Part shown: piece by piece, positions 1 to 12,586 of the stretch
Layout of the letters: every line of letters begins with the position of its first letter
Position numbering within the stretch: position 1 is the first letter of the stretch
NCBI GenBank assembly: GCA_014526335.1
Contig: JACTAT010000010.1
Span: 2,089,943 to 2,153,942, forward strand
Direction: 5' to 3'
DNA: 64,000 bases
DNA from: Chrysaora quinquecirrha
Taxonomy: Eukaryota > Cnidaria > Scyphozoa > Semaeostomeae > Pelagiidae
The notes under the pieces: model-generated
The model's input: the letters and a program-made list of their open reading frames with translations, nothing else
Told to the model about the DNA's origin: nothing
The model's database searches: none
Position numbers and translations under genes: made by a program

Positions 1-180
1 AAGTCAAATGAGAAACCTGTGCGGGGTCCCGCGCTTCTCTCATCCACACTGTTTCTTTCCCCGACTGTTATTCGTTGTTAATCAATGATGTTAATCCAGG
101 ATGATTACCATGATGAGATGAGATGCGTATGCGTTTGCTCATTTCGCAGAGTTTTGCTGTGAGACTCTTTATCCTACTTA

Positions 181-760
181 TATAGGTATTCTTACTGTTG
201 ATTAAGATCTACTGTCTCCTATGCGATGCAATCTGATTTTGACGCTGTTCTGTAGAGTGTATAGGCATCGGTGAATACTGGTCTTCTGCGAAGAGATCTT
301 TGTTCTTGGATATAGATGCCTACGGATGCCTGATACTTTGCAGGACGAATCTGTTTAGTAAAGTCTCCTAAGTAAAGACATTCGCCTGCAGAAATCCGCG
401 TGGTAGACGCATCTATCAATCGATTCATGCTGGATAAGAGCATCTTCTTATAGGGATAAGTTGTACAGAAGGATTTCTTCATACATATCTAACACCACGA
501 TGCATCTGTTTTCTTAGGTATCCTTAGTAAAGGTGTTCGTCTGCAGGGTCCTTGTTGAAGAGGTACCTATCTGTAACGGTATGCCTTGTAGAGGCATCTA
601 TCAATCGATTTAAGCAGGATTGATGCATCTCCTCGCAAAAGGTTTGTTCATAGATATCTAACACCACGATGCATCTGTTTAGTTAAGTATCCCAAGTAAG
701 GATTTTCGTCTGCAGGGTCGTTGTTGAAGAGGTACCTATCTGTAACGATATGCTTACAGA
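181..760. repeat. Degenerate tandem repeat, ~150-170 bp unit
   Basis: Two clear copies begin near 481 and 650 with the same opening (TATCTAACACCACGATGCAT). Both continue through a CTGCAGGGTC core and a GAAGAGGTACCTATCTGTAACG tail. A more diverged copy lies near 345-480 and shares the TTTAGTaAAGT and CGCCTGCAG parts. No convincing coding frame crosses the units. The short open frames here follow the repeat, not a gene. Confidence 0.7.
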
Positions 761-1064
761 ATTTAGCCAAACCGAAGGGCTTGTTTATGCCAAGATGCAT
801 TTGTTTCAAGGGCTGTGGTGGAGTTTCCTTACAAATATGCGCTTTGCAGCTAGTTATACCGTTTCATTAAAATTCTACACGAGTCGGCTGTGTATAGGTA
901 TTTTGATACACCTCTGCCGCACAGAGGCATAGAGGTGTCTCTGTGGAAATCTGCTGTTTAGAGGCATTTATGTATACAGGTCCACTGACTATGGACTGAA
1001 CCTGACGTTTAGAGACATCGACGCATGAGAGTCAATTGAGAGGCTTTTGGCTTCAATGCCGCCG

Positions 1065-1182
1065 TTGTACCGCGCCAAGCCACGGTATCGTCACAGCAAG
1101 GCCAGCAAGGGTCGAGGTCTCGATTAGTTTACCAACTATTGAGATCCTAGCGACTGGCTAAAACATCATTTCACCTTCACCA
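1065..1182 (+). mobile_element. 5'-truncated tRNA-derived SINE, family 1
   Basis: It shares the body GGTCGAGGTCTCGATTAG, then GAGATCCTAGCGACTGG, and the TTCACC-type tail with better copies at 16.9 kb and 55.5 kb. The tRNA-like head carrying the A box is missing, so this is a truncated copy. Confidence 0.75.
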
Positions 1183-4100
1183 ATTCACTTTCTCTATTGA
1201 TCTATCAATGAACGAAGCAAATTTGACCATAGCAGAGAATGATCAACGCAAATTCTTTAACAAGCTGAAAGCGAAAGAGCTTAATTGGTTAAGACTTGTT
1301 AAAAATTGATTAAAAAATGAATCGATTTTGTTCCAAATCTGAGGATATTAATTACAATATTTAATTATCTCTCGAAATCCTTTTCAAATATGGAGATCCA
1401 TCGTAACGTAATTTTCACGTGTAACCCGCTGAAATGTTACAGTCCCAAAGCCTTCTGTTTGAAAACTACATAAAAAATTGTCCACAACTGAGGAATATTC
1501 ATTAAATGAAGTAGATTTTATGGAAAAGTAGGTTCTTTGCTAATAGAAAACTCAAATGATTCGACGAGATGGTTACAATCACTCAGGAGGGCACTTGTAA
1601 CTTTAATTAATTATAATCAACCACGCGATTGGACAGAGGGCACCTGGCTTTACGAGACTGAATCATAATGGCGCAAATAACACTTGAGATCACTCGTGAT
1701 CTGGCCGTGGGAATCATTAAATCGCTTATTTGGTGCGCTTTTTTTCAAATCATAACACTCGGAGTATAAATTAAAGCCAATAACCCCTTACTTTGAGTCC
1801 ATTAAAATCTAAATTCGCATTCAGGTCTTTGCACTATCAGTGGCTTTTCAGTAGGATATTGGTTTGAGAAATCAAACACATCTCCTATATAAGTTTTTCA
1901 TCATCGTCAGTTCGGATGGATACCCCTGGCTTTGCTTGAGAATTCTCTTATTCATTTCGATATTTTGCCTAGCAGGTAGTTCTTCGGCTGTTACTCTTGC
2001 ATCTGTCTCCGGCTGCTTGATGTTTGTCGTCGCTGGCCATCCTCTTTCTCCCTGCCCCTTACCGGGCCTATAAAATAGTGTCAGTCACCAGGTGATCGCT
2101 TCTATAGCCGTGGTATAAAGAGGTATTGAGCGGCAATAACAATGCCATAAAACTGAATAGCTACAAATTGCTGACAATATAGAACTACCTATGGACTGAC
2201 CGAGAGTTTTTTCGTAACCACCACCTTATTCGTGTCTAAGTAAAAGCCATTACAAATGAGTCCAAAGAATGACATTTCATTGACGAGAAACAAACAACTT
2301 GCCTAAAGCATGCCTTCTGTATAGAATCTTACTGCATGCTCGTACATGCAATCGAAATGCAGTAATTGAGAAAATTTACATTGATACAACTATAGGAGGT
2401 ACATGCAATTAGAATGGGTATTAGGGCTGCAACAATATTCATTTTCAAGAACAAGCTAAGGCAAAGTATTTTCAAAACAACATCCCAGTTACGAGAAATC
2501 GACAAGTTGCCAAAAACACGTGGTATCTGTTCCAGGCTTCCAGCACACTCGGAATGCGCTGATTGCCAAAAACTGGCATTTTTCACAAAACGATACCACC
2601 TCTGCGCCATAAATACCATTCTGATAAGTGTTAACAAATTTAGAGTTTCTAAATGCTTTTCAATAGAGTTTGAAATGCTCAAGAACAATATAGAACAATA
2701 GAAACCATTGTGATTCTTGGTTTTTGCTCCATTATTTCTTGCTATTACCGAACCCAGCCCAAGTCAAGAATTGGACGTTTGGGAAAGCGCATAAAGCGTG
2801 TTTTTTATTAGTTATTAGTTAGCTTTCTTAGAAAAGTCCCTAAGGAGGGATGTAGTAGTGAAGTTAATCGACCAAAAGTTAGCTACCTCTAATTAGCGAC
2901 AAGAGAATAAGGGGTGCACCCCCTCCGCGTTTTTGGCCCATTTTATCAAGAAATCAAGAGAGATAAAAGGTTTTTGTTTAAATTCCTGAACAAACACAGA
3001 TGTTCAGAACCATATAATAAATATAAAAGGAAGACAGAAAGGATTTTGACTTAGAAAAGAAGAGGTGAATAAAGGGGTACAAAAGGGCCAACGCCCATTT
3101 TAGAATGGGTAAAACGCATAGGCTACGTGAGTGCGTTTCGGCGCTGTTTGTGTATAGGTTCATGTGCTTGTAATGATTGATTATGAATTGGTTATTGAGG
3201 CTTGACTATAGACAAAGAGAGCAGCCTCGCGTTTCTGGTCAGAGAGTGTGCAGCAGATAGCTCTTATGCAAATCATCACCATGCTTTATATTGACGAACC
3301 CACGTTATGTTAGGCTCAACTTTTTCAATATTTTTCAAACTTAGTCAAAGGTACATGTGCTCTTTTGTCTTCAAAGATTTCCATAAATTACAGGGTCTTA
3401 TCTCAGGCGAGAAAACCTTCTTGAAAATTAGCAATTTTGGCACCAAAATGCAGCAAAATGGGCCAGAATCCACGTTTTGAAGCCTCTGGGCATGCCTCGT
3501 GATAGCAAGGGGTGAAAATACACTGATTCGGCATTTTATAGATGTTTTTTGTATTTATAAAAGCACAATGGTGTAATTTAGGCATAGCTGTGAATTATCA
3601 TACACGCTTTGCTACACGTTTTTTTTATTGATGATGATGGTCTTACTTCGTGGGCATAACTCAATGTACTGGTTGGGTCACAAATGGCTAACACGTTGGC
3701 TTCTTAAAACTTTACCACACTATGCTTTGTCTATTAAACGAATCTATTAAGTTACCGACTCATGCAGGATAGCAGAAAGTCAGCGTTAAGAAGAAGACAA
3801 CGCTTTCCATTAACAATGGACCATTTTAGGTCCATTAAGTACCTCCACTGCAATGTCCAGAACACTCTAATGAATTCCTCAACAAACTAGCTGATTCTGA
3901 CTTCTTTTAATGCTACTTGATGCCACATTGCAATACAGTTGGCATCAAAGGCTTAAGACGCAATCTATTACTTATGTATGATAGATGCAAGGCTAATTAG
4001 GTATTGAATGATAATGCTTCTAATACCATGTTCCATACAATGTAAAGTGATTAGATAATAGATTATAGGAATCGATTCCTGGTGTCTTAATCGGTGTAAT

Positions 4101-5155
4101 GGTATTATAAGGTAACAGGTTTAGGGTAAATGGTTTATGTACTTGTAAGCGCATCTCACACGTGCGGCTGCTTGCTTAGTATTGTCTATAAAACAGCATT
4201 CTTTGTTACAGCAACAACCTTAAATAGCCTGATCTAAGTCTCTTGATCCCAGTCTGCTCGGAAGTGAGCGCGCAAACAAATTTACATAAAGAGTTCATAA
4301 TGAGCATTTGTTAACGTTTCGGACTCGGCAGAAGGCTATTGTTCTCAGGGTAGCTATAAAACGAAGCTCAACCATACGAATTCAGTCATATGGTCAAAAG
4401 ATCACAGTGGCGAACTTGACCACTCTTTATTATTATCAAAGAAGATCGAAAGAACTGATTTATGTGATAAGCACAGGTGAGGCTTTGATTCATTCTCTAA
4501 TACAGCATTCTTTACTACACTGTACATGTAGCAATACACTAGTTCTTTTCTAATAAGGTCTGATGTTTAGCAATGAAAGCACCTTCGTTTTTCAAGAGTT
4601 GCTCTATTGAGGAGTTCCAAGAACATTAAGATGTAGCATTTAGTTATTAGAGTTACATTTCAGCAGTTTAAGTATCCGCATCTATATATATATATTCCGC
4701 CTTAGTCAAACAGTTCGGTCTATTTCTGACGTTTATACTCTGTGGAGTTTCATGCGATGAAAGATTTTTAAGTACGACCGAAGACGTTTCGGCTCTTTCG
4801 CTATCTTGAAGTTCTTTACAACTTAAAGACTATTAAAGATCTCTTAAGAAACTTAGTTCAGGAATTTATTCATGAACGTTTTCTAGCTTTCCATGGGCTT
4901 TCGCTTTTAGAGAATTTTAGAGAGTTCCCTACTTTCATAAGAAACTACGCTTTGTCTCTTGGCACTGAAAATATTTTTGCATTTCAAGAATTCTAGTATA
5001 GAATTATCTTAAATTCAGTTACGACAGTTTCTTACATAACATTTCAATAGTTTTCGCATTGAAGAGTTCTTAAGCCCAGTAGGTAGAAAATTCTAAGAAA
5101 AGCTAGAGATTGTGCATGGTGTGGTCTTAATAAAATGATTTTCAAGTCGCTTAGT
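1183..5155. other. Intergenic, no recognised gene
   Basis: AT-rich unique sequence. A minus-strand open stretch at about 1862-2072 has somewhat higher GC and follows a possible acceptor (TTTTATAG). It matches no family I know and is not called as a gene. Overlapping ORFs at 2.33-2.70 kb on both strands have no conserved motif. Confidence 0.5.
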
Positions 5156-5232
5156 CAAGCCCCAGCAACGGTAGCGTCGCAGCCAGGATCGAGGTCTTAG
5201 ATTTCAGATAAATACACCACTTCACCTTCACC
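5156..5232 (+). mobile_element. SINE family 1 fragment
   Basis: It keeps the AACGGTAGCGTCGCAGCCAG and GATCGAGGTCT blocks and the CACTTCACCTTCACC tail. The middle block is deleted relative to the 55.5 kb copy. Confidence 0.6.
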
Positions 5233-5454
5233 TATTTTCCTTGTCCCTTAAACATTTTATTGTTCGCTTTTCGGAGGTTTTCTTTTTAATGAAACAGGTT
5301 CTAAATAGGAAAAGATGCTGGAAAAGTTTTGAGTTCCCATATTGAAAGCTTTCTTGAAGTTTAACGAGCGTTACTTGTGAAATGAAAAGAACTGTTACAA
5401 ATGTCAATAGCTGTCAAATCTAAACTAAATTAAGCATTTCGGTAGCATTAAGGG

Positions 5455-5909
5455 CTAGTTAGTTAGTTAGCTAGTTAGTAAGTTATTTAGTTATTTAGTT
5501 AGTTAGTTAGTTATTTAGTTCTTTCGTTAGTTGGATGATTAGTTCGCTAGATAGTTAGTTAATCAGTTAGGTAGTTAGCTAGTTAGTTAGTTAGTAAGTT
5601 AGTTAGTTAGTTACTTATTTGGTTAGTTTGTTAGTTAGTTGGCTAGTTAGTTACTTAGTTAGTCAGATAGTTAGTTTTTTAGTTAGTAAGTTTGTTAGTT
5701 AGTTGGTTTATTAGTTAGTCACTTAGTTAGCTAGCTAGTTATTAAGTTAGTTAGCCATTTCGTTAGTTATTTAGTAGTTCGCTATTTGTTTTAGTTATTT
5801 ACTTAGTTAGTTAATTAGTTAGTTAATTAGTTAGTTAGTCAGTTATTAGTTAGTTAGCTAGTCAGTTAGGTAGTTAGTTAGTTAGTTATTTAATTACTTA
5901 GTTAGTTAT

Positions 5910-5962
<53 letters not shown>

Positions 5963-6041
5963 AAGTTAGTTAGTTAGTTCATTAGTTAGTTAGTGAGTTA
6001 GTTAGTTAGTTATTTAGTTGGTTAGATAGGTAGTTAGTTAC

Positions 6042-6089
<48 letters not shown>

Positions 6090-6310
6090 GTAGTTAGATA
6101 GTTAGTTACTCAGTCGGTTGGTTAGTAAGTTCATTATGTAGTTAGTAAGTTAGTAACCTAGCAAAATAAAGTTTACTTAGTTAGTCAGTTAGTTAGTTAA
6201 TTAGTAAGTTCTTTCGTTAGTTGGTTAATTAGTTCGCTAGATAGTTAGTTAATCAATTAGGTAGTTAGTTAATTAGTTAGTTAGTTAGTTTGTTAGATGG
6301 TTGGTTAGTC
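5455..6310. repeat. (TTAG)n tetranucleotide array
   Basis: About 850 bp of TTAG units with scattered substitutions (TTAT, TTAA, CTAG) and a short interruption near 6150-6180. The longest nearly pure runs are around 5910-5960 and 6035-6090. It ends about 500 bp upstream of the bHLH coding exon. Confidence 0.95.
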
Positions 6311-6819
6311 TTTTACTATTTGCCTTGATAGATCCACAAAACTAACCACACACGCACAGCTATAAGAACCTTGCAGAGGTCAAGTAATTTAATTAAATGA
6401 CAAAGAATGCTTGTCAATATGTTTCAAAGAAGATAAAACGAGTAAAGAAAATGTTATAGAACGTTTGTTTTCTAAGATTAATAACGGAAAAAGTAGTTTT
6501 TCTAAGAAAGTCAATCGATTTGATTTTATGAGGGGTGGTGGAGGAGATAGCTGAAACAGGGTGGCGACAGAATTATTTCGACAGGGAGGCTAGAGCTTCC
6601 TACAGAGGGTATAGATGAGTGAAATATACCATTTTAGAGGTACAGGGGGGCTTTAGCGCTACCACTGAGCTAAAAATGAATAACAACGAATCTTTCCTAA
6701 GTTAGGTGTCTTTGTTTTCCTAATTTTAATATCTACGCTGTCAGAATTAGCCTTCTGTGCAACTCTGCAGCCAACTTTGTTTAACAAAATGCTTCTTTTG
6801 CAGAATAACTCAGCAAAAC

Positions 6820-7317
6820 ATGGAAAAACCCCAGAAAACGACAATTTTCACCCCACCGTGTTTATCGTCTCCGTTCGAAATCAGACGATCGCCGGCAGAT
6901 GTTGACATCTCGCCTGCCTGGAAAAAGTCTTCGCCAGAACGAGCTAACATGTCTAGACACATCAGAGATACGAAAATCGTAACATCAGTTATTTCCTCGG
7001 GAACTGTGAGTCGTAGATCAAAGAACGTGAACCGAAGTCCTCGGCAAGTGAGGCGAAACGAGCGAGAACGCGGCCGAAAAGCGAGATTGAACGCGGCATT
7101 CAAAGTATTACGAAATGTCATCCCTTTCTACACTGAAGGACTAAATAAAGAAAAACTCACTCAGGTGCAGGTTTTACGACTAGCGGCGAAGTACATAATG
7201 ACCTTATCGGACATTCTCGGCTCCGAATCGTCGGAAAACGAAGAAGAAATATTCTCGTCGCAGTTGCATGGGTATCGCATGAGCTACGACCTAATGTCGT
7301 TCGCAGCTTCGCAATAA
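6820..7317 (+). CDS. Class II bHLH transcription factor (terminal or only exon)
   Basis: An uninterrupted 165-residue frame from the ATG at 6820 to TAA. Residues about 77-133 form a basic helix-loop-helix. The basic region reads RRNERERGRKARLN and contains the glutamate (E83) expected to contact the E-box. Helix 1 is AAFKVLRNVIPF, a short loop follows, and helix 2 is KLTQVQVLRLAAKYIMTL. The family normally has Lys where this protein has Gln (KLTQ for KLSK). The N-terminus is Ser/Pro/Arg-rich and the C-terminus is short and acidic. The frame stays open upstream to 6757 and a good acceptor (TTCTTTTGCAG) ends at 6803, so an upstream exon could exist. The nearest ATG downstream of it was chosen. 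The domain resembles atonal/Fer/twist-group factors but is divergent, so no orthologue is named. Expected role: nuclear, DNA-binding as an E-protein heterodimer. Confidence 0.85.
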   Translation: MEKPQKTTIFTPPCLSSPFEIRRSPADVDISPAWKKSSPERANMSRHIRDTKIVTSVISSGTVSRRSKNVNRSPRQVRRNERERGRKARLNAAFKVLRNVIPFYTEGLNKEKLTQVQVLRLAAKYIMTLSDILGSESSENEEEIFSSQLHGYRMSYDLMSFAASQ

Positions 7318-7481
7318 GTCAACAACAGCAACCGAAAACTAAATGCAGCAAAAGACCAAAAGACAGAAAAAAGAAGCTTTAATTCCATTCTTATTGGCTG
7401 CAACATTGCTCTATTCAGCCAATGAGCCGACAGATAACAGAGTGTAAAAGTCACGTGCATAAAATCCCCGTCAAGAAGAAG

Positions 7482-7487
7482 AATAAA
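7482..7487 (+). promoter_or_regulatory. AATAAA polyadenylation signal for the bHLH gene
   Basis: A canonical AATAAA 165 bp after the stop codon on the same strand, followed by AT-rich sequence. Confidence 0.5.
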
Positions 7488-9165
7488 TAGTTTCGAGATG
7501 GAGGACTTGTTAGGCCAGCAAATAAACGAAGAAATTTCAAAGCAACGCGAGTTGTAATGTGAAATTATATCAAGGAGATAAAAAGTTTGCAAGTTTTGCT
7601 TCGTTCTGGATAAATATCGACATTTTATGATAAATCTTTTTAAAGCTGAAAACTATTCATTGAGAATTTAAAGAAATATGAATAAATGTATATGAAGTAA
7701 AAAGTTGAAATTATGAATTTAGGAAAATGAATTCTAAATAATTGATATTAATATGAATTTGATTCTTATTTAATTATGTACATGCAATAGTAAATAAATA
7801 AATTGATTCAAAAAGTAGAGTATCACTAACTGTTTTTAATTATGGAAAGTATTTATATCAAGATTATCAAATTGGCCTAAAAATAAGGAGTTTTCTTTTG
7901 AATTGCCTAAAATTTACCCAAAAGCGCGCCCTTTTTTGTTGCCGCCATCATTGACAAATTACAAGCGGTTGGTGAGATCTTCAATTCCAAAGCACAGCGG
8001 TTGCCTTGTAAAACATGCGCGGTCAGCGTTACTCTTGTTCAAGCTGGTGCATCCAGATTAATAGTTTGCTCCTCCGCCGCGTTTGATTAACAGTTTAGGA
8101 GACTTGGAAGCATTCTATAACGATTTAAACGTCACTGAAATCGCTTGTAGCGGTAAAAAAGCCTAAATATTGGAAAAAGTAGCTACAGAGTATTTTTACC
8201 GAAAATATGATATAGAGGCTATAAATTCTTGTAGCTTTGCAAAGGGGGGGGGGGTAGCTAATGTTGCTTAAAAGGATGGAGTGCTAAATTGCGATATACA
8301 CTCTTTATTTAATAAGCAGTTGGACTCAAAGTCAGCTCTAGAAGTTACTTTCATATCTCATATGCTTCCCCCCAAACCGCGTAAGGGCCAGGTACGATTT
8401 TATTACCCCGGGGCCCGCGTTCTCTCGTGAAAGCCCTCGTGAAGAGACTTTAAAAGAGAAATCTAAGGGAGTTCATTCTCACGGTCTTATTTCAGGATTA
8501 TTGTTCTATAAATAGACTATAGCTATGCACAGATGTTACAGTTACGACTGAAATAAAGGACGTTTTAATTATATTCATATTCTTTTCAAAAGAATGATTC
8601 TAGTAAAAGCATTCGGACATTGCAAAGCAATATTCAAAAATTTAATTAATGATTGATTAAAAGAGCGCTCATAGAACAGTTAGTTTTCCCTCTAAGGTTT
8701 TTCACATTGTGTACTTTCTTATACATTAGCGCTGATTTTTTCGTGATGTAAATTTTGAGCGTTTTGTAGCCGATTTCCTTAGTCTAATGTTCTCATCCCA
8801 ATTAATTAAATTCAAGCGATGAATGTGCTTGCTTAAGTAACCAACGGTTAAAGGGACCGATGACATTAGAAGCTAGTTCCATGCACTTCTTTTTCATATA
8901 AAAACCTCTTATAAAAAATTACGTGAAATTCAACAAATTTTCCTATATTATAGCTTTAGATTTTAGATTTTTTCTTTTGTAGGATACGTTGTTCTGAAAG
9001 TACTCTGCCCATAACATGCCGTAACTCAATTATTCGTGCACCGATTTAAAATTTGTGCACATTTCACCAGGTTTGACAATCCAATAAGTCAAATTTGACA
9101 AGGACTAAGCTTGACCAGGTCTAATCTGAAACGTAATTTTGAAATGGCGCCAACAAAGTCAACGC
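7488..9165. other. Intergenic, no gene seen
   Basis: AT-rich unique sequence with a G10 run near 8246-8255. No conserved coding frame or RNA gene was recognised. Confidence 0.5.
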
Positions 9166-9858
9166 AGGATTAGATTGATGTTGGAAGAAAGATTTGAAGG
9201 TTGATGATAAATCGTGAAACAAAACTTTCATTATTAAGAAGCCGAGCCGGAGATAGTTTCACGTTTCTGTGAAAGATGGATTTTTAGACAATCAAAAATA
9301 TAAGGGGCAGGTGCTGCAGTGGTAAACATTGAATGAGGATTAGAGGGAAGATCGGTGTGTGCTAAGGGATCTGGTATTAGCCAATAGAAAAGAAGTGTGA
9401 ACAAGTGACTACAAAGGCAGCTGATTGGCTATTATTTGCTATTGTTTATTGTTTGTAGCGTTCGTTGCTGACGTATGTCACGCAAAGGTTCAATGCAAGA
9501 GTTTCGAATGTTGGCTTGAAAGGAAAGAACTTCGTATAGACATCGAAGATGGCTAGATAAAATTATCGGCCTAGGCATGACAAATTACTTCCTCAATAAT
9601 TAGCTACAATCTACAATGCCTGACCGAGGATTAGATTGATGTTGGAAGAAAGATTTGAAGGTTGATGATAAATCGTGAAACAAAACTTTCATTATTAAGC
9701 CGAGCCGGAATAGTTTCACGTTTCTGTGAAAGATGGATTTTAGACAATCAAAAATACAGGTGCCATTGAATGAGGATTAGAGGGAAGATCGGTGTGTTAG
9801 ATCGGTTTTATTGAGCCATTTTGAGAAGACTAGAGGCAGCTGATTGGCTATTATTTTT
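9166..9858. repeat. Direct duplication, two copies of ~230-270 bp
   Basis: Copy 1 (about 9166-9440) and copy 2 (about 9628-9858) both open with GGATTAGATTGATGTTGG and end with GGCAGCTGATTGGCTATTATTT. Copy 2 lacks several short internal blocks present in copy 1. The copies contain no coding frame. Confidence 0.85.
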
Positions 9859-9867
9859 GTTTAGTTT

Positions 9868-10270
9868 GTGTGTCCGTAACAATTGTGAGGTTTCTTGAGT
9901 TTTGGTACTTTTATGATAGTAAATGTCTCATTGTGTCTAAACTTAACTAAAACTCATTGAGCACCTCAATGTATAACAAGCATATCTTTGCTACTTTCTC
10001 ATATTTTTGCTTAACATTACACACAGACATAGTACAGGCCTGATTATGAGTGTAATAACTTCAAGCTTATCGCAAAATTTATACGATCGTTTACAGTGAT
10101 CCATTTTTGGGCCATCGATATTTTTATAAGCAATTTGTGTCCGTAACATTTGTAGGGTTTCTTGAGTTGAGTACTTTTATGATAGTAAATGTCTCATAGT
10201 GTCTAAACGTAACTAAAACTCATCGAGCACCGCGTAATGTACCTTTTTATGGGGCAGTTATAACAAGCAT
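9868..10270. repeat. Direct duplication, two copies of ~115-130 bp
   Basis: Copies at about 9869-9990 and 10135-10268 share TGTGTCCGTAACA, TTTATGATAGTAAATGTCTC and AACTAAAACTCATCGAGCAC with small differences. Confidence 0.8.
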
Positions 10271-10272
10271 AA

Positions 10273-10655
10273 TACACGCATTTTTGTATAAGGAAGTTCG
10301 GCTCAGGGTCAGTACTGAAAATTCCTTAACTGATGGTGAAAATTGAGTACTCAATATTCCTTAGCAATTCCTTAACTTCTTACTTTGTGATTCTTAAAAA
10401 CAACCAATGGTCAAGGAAATATAGGTCATAAAGGTTTCAGAAGACGAGTAGAAATGAATACTGATTGAAAACCATTGGCGATAAGTCTTGCTTGCTCTGT
10501 TAATTCAAAACTTCATTTTTTTAATCGAAATGCTAAGTTAAAGAAAAAGTCAGATTCCTTAGTAGTCTCCGGTCCAGTACTAGAAATTCCTTAAGTTTTT
10601 GCCAGCCCGAGTACTACCTTCCTTATAAAGCACTTTCTAATAAAAAATGCGTGCA
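10273..10655. mobile_element. MITE family A copy 1 (Tc1/mariner-like ends)
   Basis: Left end TACACGCATTTTTGTATAAGG and right end AAAAAATGCGTG are inverted relative to each other. The interior carries repeated AATTCCTTAA motifs and a GTACTGAAAATTCC motif like other copies at 16.2, 42.2 and 58.1 kb. A TA flanks the left end; the right flank is CA, so the target duplication is imperfect. No transposase frame, so non-autonomous. Confidence 0.75.
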
Positions 10656-11020
10656 GTGATTTGAGGAATTTCTCTTACACGTGCCAAACGCGCAAATCCC
10701 ACAGTTATCCTCAGCGGTAAGCTCTTTTCATTATATGATTTCAATTAACCACATTCATGTTAATAATCATTCTTACTACGGCTTAGAAAAATTCCTTCTT
10801 TTCTAAACATTCTGTTCTGGCATCCGGCTGGTAATGATTTAAATTTATTAAGAAACCATAAGAGGCCAACGCCCGCCTTTCCTTCGCCGCACCCGCAAGA
10901 AACACGCGAACGCCCGCTTGAGCGGTCAGTTGCAGACCCGCGTCTAGTGCGACATAGGGACGAAAAGTTTGCACTACTACAGTAAATAATGTTGCAACTT
11001 CTGTTGGCATCAGCACGTGA
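10656..11020. other. Short GC-rich patch, no gene
   Basis: A roughly 130-bp GC-rich segment (10865-10975) stands out from the AT-rich surroundings. Minus-strand open frames cross it but show no family motif. Confidence 0.4.
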
Positions 11021-11029
11021 GTCTCGCAA

Positions 11030-11780
11030 TTCTATGCCATCACTGATGCCGTTTTGGATGCCGCCGTCACTCATTCCGTTACTGTCGCCATTACTTATGC
11101 TATCCGTCACTGTTGTCGTGATTGATGCCGTAACTAGAGCCGTCATTGATTCCATTATTCAAGCCATCACTGATGCCGTTACTGATACCGTCACTGATAC
11201 CGTCACTGATGCCGCCACTCATGCCGTTGCAGATGCCATCCATCAATGTTGCCTGTGACTGATGCCGTCGCTGTTGCCGTCACTGATGTCGTCACTGATG
11301 TCGTCACTGATGCCGTCATTGATACCGTGACTGATACCGTGACTGATGCCGTCACTTATGCCGTTGCAGATGCCATCCATCAATGTTGCCTGTGACTGAT
11401 GCCGTCGCTGTTGCCGTCACTGATGTCGTCACTGATGTCGTCACTGATGCCGTCATTGATACCGTGACTGATACCGTGACTGATGCCGTCACTTATGCCG
11501 TTGCAGATGCCATCCATAAATGTTGCCTGTGACTGACTGATGTTGCCGTCACTGATGTCGTCACTGATGTCGTCACTGATGTCGTCACTGATGCCGTCAC
11601 TGATACCGTGCCACCACTCACTGATACCGTGACTGATGCCGTCACTGATATGCCGTTGTTAGATGCCTGATCCATGATGCCGCCAATGTTGCAGATGCCG
11701 TCCATCAATGTTGCCCTCACTGATGTCGTCACTGATGTCGTCACTGATGTCGTCACTGATGCCGTCGCTGATGCCGTTCA
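11030..11780. repeat. 12-mer minisatellite with 137-bp higher-order unit
   Basis: Built from variants of CACTGATGCCGT and CACTGATGTCGT. A larger block starting CCGTTGCAGATGCCATCCAT recurs at 11224, 11361 and 11498, exactly 137 bp apart. A scrambled version follows at about 11650-11720. Because 12 is a multiple of three, open frames exist on both strands (plus: V-T-D-A-like; minus: T-S-V-T-like). They are explained by the repeat. Confidence 0.9.
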
Positions 11781-11788
11781 AATATCAA

Positions 11789-11985
11789 GGTGAAAGTGAA
11801 AGTGAAATGGCGCCTGAACAGCAGTTGCTAGGATCTCGAAAGTAGATGAAAACACAAGGCATCAACCGTAGTATTGAAGCTAACGCGTGTGGCGTAGTAT
11901 TGAAGCTAACGCGTTGGCTCAAACCCCGACCTCGCTAAGCTCCCGGCACCACGGGCTGGCTGGATCATACCACGACGCTCTCCAA
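11789..11985 (-). mobile_element. SINE family 1, minus orientation, with insertion
   Basis: The tail (AAGGTGAAAGTGAAAGTGAAATGG) comes first on the plus strand. TAGGATCTCG follows, and then, after an unrelated stretch, the head complement (CCACGGGCTGGCTGGATCATACCACGAC). Confidence 0.65.
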
Positions 11986-12509
11986 CATCTCCAAGATTAC
12001 TATAAGAGTACCCCCTTGTACTCTCTGCCTCGATTTAAAGAGGCCAGGGGCTAGAAGTATTGAGCTGGGGCCTCATCGAATGCTTTGCGGTGACTTGCGC
12101 TGTGATGGCACGCGCCAAGCCGCAGGAGCCCTTACATGAATGATAACAATAAACAATAGGCAATACACAATTCGCTCTACATGGAGAACATGCACATGAG
12201 CAAAAACAAAAATAGCGCATTGAGAATATTGAAGAACGAGATGTTCTTCAGGAGGTAAGTGCCTAGGCTAATTGCTTGAGTGAGGAATGACCTAACTCTC
12301 GCGGCGTCTCCGCTGTCTTTTCTGTGTGATGTGAATCGCTTCGGGCCTCACTGGGAAGGTCTAATTGTTTTATATCTTGTAGATATAGAATAATTGTACA
12401 TTTTTTATAGATTTGTTTAAAACATTGCTAGTAATGTAAAGTAGGCCCCTGAACTAGCTGAAATTTAGAAAATTTGTCTTTTGTAATGCAGACCACGTTA
12501 AATAGATTA
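11986..12509. other. Intergenic, no gene seen
   Basis: Unique sequence with no recognised domain, RNA or repeat. Confidence 0.45.
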
Positions 12510-12549
12510 ATGATAATGATGATGAGGAACTTGATGATGATGACGAACT

Positions 12550-12586
<37 letters not shown>

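Noticed and set aside
1862..2072. Minus-strand terminal-exon-like frame after TTTTATAG
   Set aside because: The composition is suggestive, but there is no family match and no partner exon.
10760..11155. Minus frames of 77 and 131 codons over a GC-rich patch
   Set aside because: Part lies in the 12-mer repeat. The rest has no motif, and the two frames overlap.
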